A DNA stretch of 5,831 nt from Anaerolineales bacterium (GTDB lineage: Bacteria; Chloroflexota; Anaerolineae; Anaerolineales; Villigracilaceae). Location of the stretch: assembly GCA_028689195.1 (NCBI GenBank), contig JAQTWR010000197.1, positions 1-5,831 of the forward strand, read 5' to 3'. Both the position numbers and the translations under genes were made by a program. Under the pieces are notes generated by a model. That model was not told the DNA's origin and did not search any database. It saw nothing but the letters and a program-made list of their open reading frames with translations. Numbering within the stretch: position 1 is the first letter of the stretch; each line of letters begins with the position of its first letter. Shown here piece by piece: positions 1-5,504 of the stretch.

Positions 1-1115
1 CCGAAATTCCCGCGCCCGCTTCGGGCGTAGTTCTGCAAATCATCGCGCAGGAAGGTCAAGCCGCAAAGGTGGGAGAGTTGCTGGCGGTCATTGGCGAGGC
101 GGGGGAGAAGGTTTCTGATGTGTCTGAAGCGTCTAAAGAGTCAAAGGTCGAAAGCGCTGCCCTGAGCGAATCGAAGGGTCAAAAGTCTGAGGCGAAACCT
201 GCGACCTTCGACCTTCAACCTTTGACGGTCCCTCGACCTGTGACCGACCTCGGCTTCATCTCCCCTGTCGTTGCAAAAATCGCCGCAGAGCATGGCGTAA
301 ATTTATCGCAAATACAAGGCACGGGCGCAAGCGGACGCATTACGAAGAATGATGTCTTAAGTTATGTCGAAGAGTCCAAAGTCGAAAGTCAACCCACTCG
401 ACCTTCGACCCTTGACCTTCGCCCCGCCAACCCGACACTTGACACCTTAATCAAACATACTTCCATACGAAAATCCATCGCGCATCACATGGTCGAATCG
501 AAAGCGATCTCGCCGCACGTGTTGACCGTGATGGAAGCGGATATGTCGCGCGTGGTCAAACACCGCGCCGCCAATAAATCCGCGTTTGAGCGCGATGGAG
601 TCAACCTCACATTCACGGCTTACTTCATGGCTGCCATCGTCGCGGGATTGAAAGCGCATCCAATCGCAAATTCATCATGGAGCGACGAAGGCGTCATCAT
701 TCATAAAGCGATCAATCTCGGCATGGCGACTTCGCTCGGCGAAGAAGGCTTGATCGTCCCCGTCATCAAAGGCGCGGATAATTTATCGCTGCTGGCGATG
801 GCGCGTTCGGTAAACGATCTCGCCAACCGCGCGCGGAATAAAAAACTGCAACCCGACGAAGTCAAAGGCGGCACGTTCACGCTCACCAATCACGGCATCA
901 GCGGCTCGCTGCTCGCCTTCCCAATCATCAACCAGCCGCAGTGCGGAATTTTAGGAATCGGCGCGATGCAAAAGCGCGTTATCGTCATTGACGACGCGAT
1001 TGCGATTCGCCCGATGACGTATCTATCCTTCGTATTCGATCATCGCATTTTAGACGGCGCGACGGCGGATTGGTTTTTGATGAAAGTAAAAGAAACTCTG
1101 GAAAATTGGAGTTAG
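1..1115 (+). CDS. 2-oxo acid dehydrogenase E2 (dihydrolipoamide acyltransferase), 5'-truncated
   Basis: This is the acyl-transferring core subunit of a pyruvate or branched-chain 2-oxo acid dehydrogenase complex. It moves the acyl group from lipoyl-lysine to CoA in the cytoplasm. The reading frame is open from base 3 to the TAG at 1113-1115, giving 370 visible residues. The GTG at 69 is not the true start, because in-frame codons before it encode EIPAPASGVV, the second half of a lipoyl domain. The lipoyl-lysine itself lies off the left edge. Visible residues 1-35 finish the lipoyl domain. A charged linker follows, then the E3/E1-binding domain (about 85-123, with SPVVAKIAAEHG and GTGASGRITKNDV), a second linker, and the catalytic domain (about 150-370). 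The catalytic HxxxDG motif is present as DHRILDG, with His at residue 347 and Asp at 351. The E1 genes are probably upstream. The substrate (pyruvate or branched-chain) cannot be told from this part. Family assignment is secure. Confidence 0.96.
   Translation, partial: EIPAPASGVVLQIIAQEGQAAKVGELLAVIGEAGEKVSDVSEASKESKVESAALSESKGQKSEAKPATFDLQPLTVPRPVTDLGFISPVVAKIAAEHGVNLSQIQGTGASGRITKNDVLSYVEESKVESQPTRPSTLDLRPANPTLDTLIKHTSIRKSIAHHMVESKAISPHVLTVMEADMSRVVKHRAANKSAFERDGVNLTFTAYFMAAIVAGLKAHPIANSSWSDEGVIIHKAINLGMATSLGEEGLIVPVIKGADNLSLLAMARSVNDLANRARNKKLQPDEVKGGTFTLTNHGISGSLLAFPIINQPQCGILGIGAMQKRVIVIDDAIAIRPMTYLSFVFDHRILDGATADWFLMKVKETLENWS
140..226. repeat. Inverted short repeat inside E2 linker 1
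   Basis: The linker between the lipoyl and E3-binding domains is built from TCGACC/GGTCGA-like words. GTCAAAGGTCGAAAG (140-154) has an inverted partner at 212-226 that matches at 13 of 15 bases. Extra copies of the same words lie at 171-181 and 202-214. The frame stays open, so the repeat is translated as a flexible charged linker. Confidence 0.6.
381..409. repeat. Inverted short repeat inside E2 linker 2
   Basis: The linker between the E3-binding and catalytic domains carries GTCGAAAGTC (381-390) and the inverted GACCTTCGAC (400-409). They match at 9 of 10 bases around a 9-base loop. These are the same words as in linker 1, and both linkers contain the peptide ESKVES, so the two linkers appear to share an origin. 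Confidence 0.55.
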
Positions 1116-1118
1116 CCC

Positions 1119-1211
1119 GTCATTGCGAGGGCGCTCTTGTTCTTGCCCGAAGCAATCCTTTCGCATATTTGGAGATTGCTTCGTCGGGAAGAGCGCCTTC
1201 CTCGCAATGAC
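1119..1211. repeat. Palindromic dispersed repeat (ATTGCGAGG / GAAGCAATC type)
   Basis: This is a 93-bp imperfect palindrome between the E2 and methyltransferase genes. GTCATTGCGAGG (1119-1130) is perfectly complementary to 1200-1211. GCGCTCTT (1131-1138) pairs with 1189-1196, and GAAGCAATC (1149-1157) pairs with 1174-1182 around a 16-base loop. Repeats with ends GTCATTGCGAGG and inner GAAGCAATC are, from general knowledge, a common small palindromic repeat in many bacterial genomes. No protein is encoded. There is no U-run after the stem, so it is not a typical intrinsic terminator, although it may shape the mRNA. Confidence 0.8.
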
Positions 1212-1212
1212 A

Positions 1213-1218
1213 AAGGAG
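1213..1218 (+). promoter_or_regulatory. Shine-Dalgarno of the methyltransferase
   Basis: AAGGAG lies 8 bases before the ATG at 1227 and fixes that start. It begins one base after the end of the palindromic repeat. Confidence 0.85.
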
Positions 1219-1226
1219 AATTGGCA

Positions 1227-1844
1227 ATGACAAACTTCGACAAACGCGCAAAAGATTGGGATGCAGATCCCAAAAAAGTGGAACGCGCCCGCGCGATTGC
1301 GGAAGCCATCCGCAATATGATTCCGCTTTCGCGGGAAACCTCCGCGCTCGAATATGGCTGCGGAACGGGGTTGCTCAGTTTCGCGCTGCAATCCGATCTC
1401 GGTCAGATCACGCTCGCGGATACTTCACAGGGAATGTTGGATGTACTCGCGGAAAAGATTCAATCCTCAGGCGTGAAAAATATGCGCGGATTAAGACTCG
1501 ACCTGGCGGTTGATCCGCTCCCCGCGCAGAGGTATCACATCACATATTCGTTGATGACCCTGCATCACATCGAAGATACAAACGACATCCTGAAAAAATT
1601 CAACGCCATCCTCGAACCCAACGGATATTTGCTCGTTGCCGACCTCGACAAAGAGGACGGCTCTTTCCACACCGACGGCACAACCGACGTGCATAAAGGT
1701 TTTGAGAAAAATGAATTACAAAAACAAGTAGAAGCCGCAGGATTCACAAATATAAAATTTACGACGGCGTATGTCATCAAAAAGAAAATTGGCGATGAGG
1801 AAAAATCATTCCCCGTATTTTTGATGTCGGCGCAGAAAAAATAA
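1227..1844 (+). CDS. Class I SAM-dependent methyltransferase
   Basis: This is a 205-residue soluble protein with a complete Rossmann-type methyltransferase domain, so it should transfer a methyl group from S-adenosylmethionine. The substrate is unknown. Motif I, the SAM-binding glycine loop, is LEYGCGTG at residues 41-48. The acidic residue after strand 2 is Asp65 (LADTS). The post-strand-4 segment is SLMTLHHI (108-115), and strand 5 is LEPNGYLLVADL (129-140), as in Methyltransf_11/12-type enzymes. The N-terminus (FDKRAKDWDADPKKVERA) resembles the pre-domain helix of small stand-alone methyltransferases. ATG 1227 is chosen because AAGGAG precedes it at ideal spacing. A longer reading from TTG 1137 would be encoded wholly by the palindromic repeat. 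The stop codon directly abuts the next gene's ATG, so the two are probably co-translated and may act together. Confidence 0.92.
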   Translation: MTNFDKRAKDWDADPKKVERARAIAEAIRNMIPLSRETSALEYGCGTGLLSFALQSDLGQITLADTSQGMLDVLAEKIQSSGVKNMRGLRLDLAVDPLPAQRYHITYSLMTLHHIEDTNDILKKFNAILEPNGYLLVADLDKEDGSFHTDGTTDVHKGFEKNELQKQVEAAGFTNIKFTTAYVIKKKIGDEEKSFPVFLMSAQKK

Positions 1845-2168
1845 ATGACGGTCAAAATTCTTGAAGGCGCGCTCGAAGCATATTGGGAGCAAGGTTGGGA
1901 AGGACGTATTGACTTCGCTTTTCAATTTGAAGGCAACGCGCAGCCTTTCTTGCTGCAAAACGGATATTCCCTGACCATTTATGATGTGGATGAAAAAATA
2001 TTATGGTCGGGGAAAATTCAATATGTAAAGCGCGGATTTTTCGACAATCACAAACTCAACGCAAACATCTGGTCGTATGAGAAACAAAAGGGCGTTTCCT
2101 ACGCAGACTGGATGGATTGGTTCTGGCGAAATCCGCCATTGAAAGCAAAACTTGAAATTGAAGAATAG
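1845..2168 (+). CDS. Small Trp-rich hypothetical protein coupled to the methyltransferase
   Basis: I do not recognise a named family for this 107-residue protein. It has no signal peptide or membrane segment. It is rich in tryptophan (W14, W18, W54, W76, W89, W92, W94) and other aromatics. It looks like a small mostly beta protein (alternating SLTIYDVDEKILWSGKIQYVKR) ending in a distinctive GVSYADWMDWFWRNPPLKA segment at about residues 83-101, which looks like a conserved signature. The ATG follows the methyltransferase TAA with no gap (TAAATG) and has no good Shine-Dalgarno, so translation is probably by coupling or reinitiation. That arrangement suggests a functional link with the methyltransferase, which is inference only. 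Its TAG stop forms the first three bases of a dispersed repeat. Confidence 0.8.
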   Translation: MTVKILEGALEAYWEQGWEGRIDFAFQFEGNAQPFLLQNGYSLTIYDVDEKILWSGKIQYVKRGFFDNHKLNANIWSYEKQKGVSYADWMDWFWRNPPLKAKLEIEE

Positions 2169-2228
2169 ACTTCTTGCATAAGTCAAAAACAAGCAAACCT
2201 TTGCCGCAGATTTCACAGATTTACACAG
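2166..2228. repeat. Dispersed repeat, copy 1
   Basis: This stretch matches 4540-4601 over about 62 bases, with a handful of substitutions and one single-base indel. It begins TAGACTT(C)TTGCATAAGTC, which contains a small hairpin (GACTT, 7-base loop, AAGTC). It continues into GCCGCAGATTTCACAGATTT, a short quasi-periodic CAGATTT element of the kind scattered through environmental genomes. Copy 1 starts on the stop codon of the preceding gene. Confidence 0.85.
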
Positions 2229-2279
2229 TTTTTTTTGAATTTATCCATGAAATGCTTTTGAAGCGTGTAAGGCGAGTTA

Positions 2280-2645
2280 TTAACACGCCGCTTCATCCAC
2301 GATGGTTATTTTATCTTCCTTGTTGGGGACAACGCACAAAAATTCAAAAGGCTCGTCGCCAATGTTTTGATAAAAATGCGGAACGTCGGCGGGGATGAAA
2401 ACCACGTCGCCCGCGTTGACTTCATACTCCCGCCCGCCAACGCCAATCTTTGCATGTCCGCGCAGGACGTATTGCTCATGTTCCACCGCGTTGGTGTGAA
2501 GCGGCATCCCGCCGCCAATTTGCATGGAAAATTTCCGCAGCGCGAAGTTGGGTCCCTCTTGCGATGAGATCAATACTTGAATGGTCGTATCCTTGCCGGC
2601 GGCTACGTTTTTTGCTTCGACTTCGTTTGTATGTTTTACGGTCAT
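2280..2645 (-). CDS. Small single-domain cupin (TM1459-like)
   Basis: This 121-residue protein is one cupin beta-barrel, probably metal-binding and cytoplasmic; its substrate is unknown. Cupin motif 1 is PLHTNAVEHEQYVLRG (48-63). Motif 2 is GDVVFIPADVPHFYQN (79-94), with the expected G, P, H and N spacing. The overall layout, including GPNFALRKFSMQIGGG before motif 1 and FEFLCVVPNK at the end, recalls the Thermotoga cupin TM1459. That protein binds metal with four histidines. Here H50, H56 and H90 match three of them, but the fourth position is Asn52 (HTN instead of HxH). The start is the ATG at 2643-2645, preceded by AAAGAGG on the minus strand. It is monocistronic in this window, convergent with the methyltransferase operon and divergent from the kinase. 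A weak minus-strand promoter (TTGCCG at 2692-2697, 16-base spacer, TTAAAT at 2670-2675) is possible but uncertain. Confidence 0.9.
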   Translation of the reverse strand: MTVKHTNEVEAKNVAAGKDTTIQVLISSQEGPNFALRKFSMQIGGGMPLHTNAVEHEQYVLRGHAKIGVGGREYEVNAGDVVFIPADVPHFYQNIGDEPFEFLCVVPNKEDKITIVDEAAC

Positions 2646-2651
2646 GGGGCG

Positions 2652-2658
2652 CCTCTTT
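2652..2658 (-). promoter_or_regulatory. Shine-Dalgarno of the cupin gene
   Basis: Read on the minus strand, AAAGAGG lies 6 bases before the ATG of the cupin gene and supports that start. Confidence 0.7.
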
Positions 2659-2711
2659 ATTTGCAGAATATTTAATCTGAATCATATCATACGGCAAAAG
2701 AGCTAAAAGCT

Positions 2712-2738
2712 GGTAATGACGGCGACTTGCGTTAATGA
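2712..2738 (+). promoter_or_regulatory. Candidate operator, kinase copy of a shared 27-bp motif
   Basis: This 27-bp stretch matches 4754-4780 at 21 of 27 positions without gaps, with the core ACTTGCGTTA identical. It ends 51 bases before the kinase ATG and 38 bases before its -10 box. The second copy lies upstream of the response regulator gene. A site for the response regulator or another shared regulator is inferred from position only. Confidence 0.45.
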
Positions 2739-2773
2739 GCGAACCCCGCGGCAAATCAGCGCGCCTTATTGAT

Positions 2774-2782
2774 TGATATAAT
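2774..2782 (+). promoter_or_regulatory. Extended -10 promoter of the histidine kinase gene
   Basis: The bases TGATATAAT are a perfect extended -10 (TGn plus TATAAT). No TTGACA-like -35 sits at 16-18 bp, as is usual for extended -10 promoters. Six bases separate the box from the ATG at 2789, so the expected transcription start falls on or next to the start codon. Confidence 0.7.
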
Positions 2783-2788
2783 ACCGTA

Positions 2789-4522
2789 ATGTTTAAGGCA
2801 ACGCCTTTTTCCATTATTATATTTTTTGCGTTTGCCATCAACGCCGTTACATTTACAATCAGTTGGCGCAGAAAAGATTCAAAAAGCGGATTGTATTTTG
2901 CGCTGGGTATGTTGGGACTCGCCATCTGGTCGTTGGGCGCGGCGCTGGATTATGCGGCTATTTCGCTGGACGTAAAAATCTTCTTTGCAAAAATAGAAGC
3001 GATTGGATACCTGAGCGCAGTCCCATTGATCGCGCGATCCATCATATCCTTTGCGGGGAACGACCATTGGCTGAAAAAGAAATGGTTCAAGGGGGCGCTC
3101 ATACTCATTCCATTGATCAGCATATTGATCGTCTGCACCAACGAATGGCACGGCTGGATGTGGGCGGGGTTTGAGCCGCAGGCAAATCATATTTTCGTTT
3201 TCAGGCGCGGACCAGCGTACGAGTGGATGATAGCGGTTTACTACCTGCTGCTCGCTTTTATTTTCATGAATTTATGGATGGCATTCCGCAAAGGGTCGGA
3301 TCTGACGCGGAAGCAAGCGCGGCTGATGATGTTCGCCGCGCTTTTTCCCCTTGCCTCTAATTTAGTCTATCAGGCTGGCTTTCGCAACATTAAAGGCGTG
3401 GACTGGACTTCCATCACCTTCTCGATAACAGGCACGATCATGTTATACGCGTTTTATGGAATGCGTTTTCTGGATATTATTCCCATCGCGCGCGACAAAT
3501 TATTCAACAGCCTCAGCGACGGGATGATCGTGCTGGATAGGCAAAACCGCATCGTTGATATTAACGATATTGCTAAAAACTTGCTCCCGTCGTCCGCAAT
3601 CGGGCAAGACCTGACGCAAATTGACCTGCTCCCCCCTTCTATTTTAGAATATCCGCTCGAAAAAGAAGGAAGGACAGAAATCGTCATCGGAGAAGTCGAA
3701 AAGCAATATTTCGACGTGCTCGTTTCGCCTTTGTATGACGAAAGGAAGGAAAACATCGGGCGGCTTTTTATGTTCCGCAACGTAACAGAACTTAAACAGG
3801 CGAATTTGGCGTCAGCGCAGCGCGTGACAGAAATTCAAAAATTACATCAAGAGTTGCAAGAATCACAGGCGCAGTTAGTGGAACAGCAGCGAGTGATGGC
3901 GACGATGGAAGAACGCCAGCGCATGGGGCGCGACCTGCACGATTCGGTCAACCAATCCATCCACAGCCTGATGCTATTCTCCGAAACGCTGACAGCCATG
4001 CTGGAAAAGAACGATACCGAGCGCGCGACTCAAATATCGCGGCGCTTGCAGGAAAGCGCGCGGCAGGCGCTGAAAGAGACCCGCCTGCTTTTATATCAAA
4101 CCCGCACGGGAGAGCTGGAACGGGGCGAAGATTTCATCCGCCAACTGGAGTTAAGGCTGGCTGCCGTCGAGCGTCACGCAGGCGTTAAAGCGCGGATCAT
4201 TCAGGAAGGTTCGCTGGATAACTGTCCAAAGGAATGGTATGAGAATCTTTTCTGGATCACCGTCGAAGCGCTAAATAATTCGCTTAAACACGCGCAGGCG
4301 TATCATATAAGAATCATCTTTCGCTGTTCTGCGCGGCAAATTGAATTGGAGATCGCCGACGACGGAAAAGGGTTCGACGCGCATACGCCGCACTCAGGCG
4401 GATTCGGCTTGCAGAGTATGCGCGAAAGAGCGGCGCTGCTTGGCGGAACGCTTACATTTTCATCCAGCCCGGGGAAGGGCACGAGCGTATTATTTCAGGC
4501 GTTGGTCGCTCGCGAACTTTAG
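2789..4522 (+). CDS. Membrane sensor histidine kinase (7TM, PAS-like, HisKA_3, HATPase)
   Basis: This 577-residue sensor kinase should autophosphorylate and pass phosphate to a NarL-type regulator, very likely the one encoded at 4855. Residues 1-225 hold about seven hydrophobic segments (near 5-25, 34-56, 66-88, 100-117, 144-164, 176-195, 207-225) and read like the HisKA_7TM sensor domain. A PAS-like domain follows (about 236-335, starting ARDKLFNSLSDGMIVLD), then a coiled coil (about 335-375). The HisKA_3 dimerisation helix has MGRDLHDSVNQS with phospho-acceptor His384. The ATPase domain has the N box EALNNSLKHA (493-502), G1 box DDGKGFD (524-530) and G2 box GGFGLQSM (537-544), all intact. 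The stimulus is unknown. The start is forced: an in-frame TGA at 2774-2776 stands four codons upstream and none of those codons is a start. There is no Shine-Dalgarno, consistent with a leaderless transcript. Confidence 0.95.
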   Translation: MFKATPFSIIIFFAFAINAVTFTISWRRKDSKSGLYFALGMLGLAIWSLGAALDYAAISLDVKIFFAKIEAIGYLSAVPLIARSIISFAGNDHWLKKKWFKGALILIPLISILIVCTNEWHGWMWAGFEPQANHIFVFRRGPAYEWMIAVYYLLLAFIFMNLWMAFRKGSDLTRKQARLMMFAALFPLASNLVYQAGFRNIKGVDWTSITFSITGTIMLYAFYGMRFLDIIPIARDKLFNSLSDGMIVLDRQNRIVDINDIAKNLLPSSAIGQDLTQIDLLPPSILEYPLEKEGRTEIVIGEVEKQYFDVLVSPLYDERKENIGRLFMFRNVTELKQANLASAQRVTEIQKLHQELQESQAQLVEQQRVMATMEERQRMGRDLHDSVNQSIHSLMLFSETLTAMLEKNDTERATQISRRLQESARQALKETRLLLYQTRTGELERGEDFIRQLELRLAAVERHAGVKARIIQEGSLDNCPKEWYENLFWITVEALNNSLKHAQAYHIRIIFRCSARQIELEIADDGKGFDAHTPHSGGFGLQSMRERAALLGGTLTFSSSPGKGTSVLFQALVAREL

Positions 4523-4539
4523 TCTATAAGATTTTTTAT

Positions 4540-4601
4540 TAGACTTCCTGCATAAGTCAACAACAAGAGAACCTTGCCGCAGATTTCACCGATTTGCGCG
4601 G
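4540..4601. repeat. Dispersed repeat, copy 2
   Basis: This is the second copy of the repeat at 2166-2228. It begins TAGACTTCCTGCATAAGTC and continues into TTGCCGCAGATTTCACCGATTT. The GACTT/AAGTC hairpin arms are unchanged although the loop differs. It starts 17 bases after the kinase stop codon, so both copies sit directly behind the 3' end of a plus-strand gene. Confidence 0.85.
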
Positions 4602-4609
4602 ATAAAGAA

Positions 4610-4752
4610 CTAAAAAAAAAGAGAGTGTCTAACTTTGTGGGCTAAACACAAAGTCACGAAGACTCGAAGACGCAAAGAAACCTTTGAGGCTTGGCGTCTT
4701 TGCGCCTTCGCGTTAAAGAAAGCCCATCCTTTTAGACACTCCTAAAAAAAAA
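4610..4752. mobile_element. MITE-like palindromic element with terminal inverted repeats and flanking direct repeats
   Basis: The element core spans 4623-4741 (119 bp). GAGTGTCTAA (4623-4632) is perfectly inverted at 4732-4741. TGGGCT (4638-4643) pairs with AGCCCA (4721-4726). An inner stem joins GAAGACGCAAAG (4666-4677) and 4698-4709 with 11 of 12 matches. The core resembles the common CGCAAAG/CTTTGCG dispersed repeats. It is flanked by identical 11-base sequences, CTAAAAAAAAA, at 4610-4620 and 4742-4752, which may be a target-site duplication. Because those flanks are poly-A, chance or slippage is also possible. It encodes no protein, so any movement would need a transposase elsewhere. It lies between the kinase and regulator genes. 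Confidence 0.7.
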
Positions 4753-4753
4753 C

Positions 4754-4780
4754 GGTAAAAACGACAACTTGCGTTATTTA
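4754..4780 (+). promoter_or_regulatory. Candidate operator, regulator copy of a shared 27-bp motif
   Basis: This is the partner of 2712-2738 (21 of 27 identical, core ACTTGCGTTA). It starts two bases after the MITE-like element's right flank and ends 75 bases before the response regulator ATG. I could not identify a convincing -10/-35 pair for the regulator gene; only weak matches lie downstream of this motif. Confidence 0.45.
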
Positions 4781-4843
4781 TTTTTTTTATCAGTAAAAAT
4801 CAGCGTCTAAAAAAATGTTGTACGGTAGTAGAGAAATTTATTT

Positions 4844-4849
4844 GAGGAG
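4844..4849 (+). promoter_or_regulatory. Shine-Dalgarno of the response regulator gene
   Basis: GAGGAG ends five bases before the ATG at 4855 and fixes the start. This contrasts with the kinase gene, which has no such site. Confidence 0.85.
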
Positions 4850-4854
4850 CACAA

Positions 4855-5490
4855 ATGACGAGAAAAATCATGATCATAGACGATCACCCGCTGATGCGCG
4901 AAGCCTTTCAATCGGCTTTTGCCATAGAAACGGATTTGGAGGTTGTCGGCGAGGCTGCCAACGGACTGGAAGCGCTGAACATGCTTGCGATGTGCGCGCC
5001 CGATATTATTTTGATAGACCTTTTAATGCCCGACATGGACGGGCTGGAAACTATCGAGAAAATTCTCAAACTGAAACCCGACGCGAAAATATTGGTGGTC
5101 ACCAGTATCGAGGAGGAAGATCAGATCATGGCGGCGATGCAGGCGGGCGCGCTGGGGTATTTTCCAAAATCTGCGCCGCGCAAATTCCTGTTGGAAGCGG
5201 TTCGCAAAGTGGCGGATGGCGCGCCATATCTGCCGGAGGGAATTGCGATGAAACTGTTAAGAGGCATTCGCGGGATGAAAAAATCCGCTGTGAACGAGCC
5301 GCTTACCGCGCGGCAGGATGAAGTGCTAACCCTGCTGGGCAAGGGATATTCGGATGCGGAAATCGCCGCGCGGCTTTCTCTTGAAGAAGCCACCGTACGT
5401 TCGCATGTTCACCATATTATCCAGCGCATCGGCGTGGAGAATCGCGCGCAGGCGGTGGCGTATGCAAGCGGCGCGCGTAAAGCAAAGTGA
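4855..5490 (+). CDS. NarL/LuxR-family two-component response regulator
   Basis: This is a 211-residue cytoplasmic DNA-binding response regulator. The receiver domain (about 4-120) has the acidic pair Asp9/Asp10 (IIDDHPLMRE), phospho-acceptor Asp55 (LIDLLMPDMDG), Thr83 and the conserved Lys105 (YFPKSAP), so it should be phosphorylatable. A LuxR-type helix-turn-helix follows at about 148-205, with LTARQDEVLTLLGKGYSDAE, then the recognition-helix region ATVRSHVHHI and GVENRAQAVAYA. Length and layout are normal for the NarL/FixJ group. HisKA_3 kinases normally partner with this group, so the kinase at 2789 is the likely cognate despite the 332-bp gap. The gap holds a dispersed repeat and a MITE-like element, so an ancestral operon may have been split. 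Target genes are unknown; autoregulation through the shared 27-bp motif is a possibility. Confidence 0.95.
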   Translation: MTRKIMIIDDHPLMREAFQSAFAIETDLEVVGEAANGLEALNMLAMCAPDIILIDLLMPDMDGLETIEKILKLKPDAKILVVTSIEEEDQIMAAMQAGALGYFPKSAPRKFLLEAVRKVADGAPYLPEGIAMKLLRGIRGMKKSAVNEPLTARQDEVLTLLGKGYSDAEIAARLSLEEATVRSHVHHIIQRIGVENRAQAVAYASGARKAK

Positions 5491-5504
5491 ACGGCGATAC
5501 GAAA

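Noticed and set aside
1137..1226. A 30-residue N-terminal extension of the methyltransferase from a TTG at 1137
   Set aside because: It is encoded entirely by the palindromic repeat and short flank. The ATG at 1227 has an ideal Shine-Dalgarno and gives a normal methyltransferase N-terminus.
1050..1391. Minus-strand open frame of 113 residues across the palindromic repeat
   Set aside because: It is a low-complexity basic translation of the repeat and of neighbouring genes' antisense. Such frames are typical artefacts of this repeat type.
2169..2187. GACTT-7-AAGTC hairpin as an intrinsic terminator (also at 4542-4558)
   Set aside because: The stem is only five AT-rich base pairs and no U-run follows directly, so it cannot be called a terminator with confidence.
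2476..2925. 149-residue minus-strand open frame across the cupin and kinase starts
   Set aside because: It overlaps the real cupin gene in another frame and the kinase promoter and start, and its protein shows no recognisable domain.
4815..5321. 168-residue plus-strand open frame overlapping the response regulator
   Set aside because: It is an out-of-frame shadow of the regulator gene. The regulator frame has a complete receiver and HTH with a good ribosome binding site.
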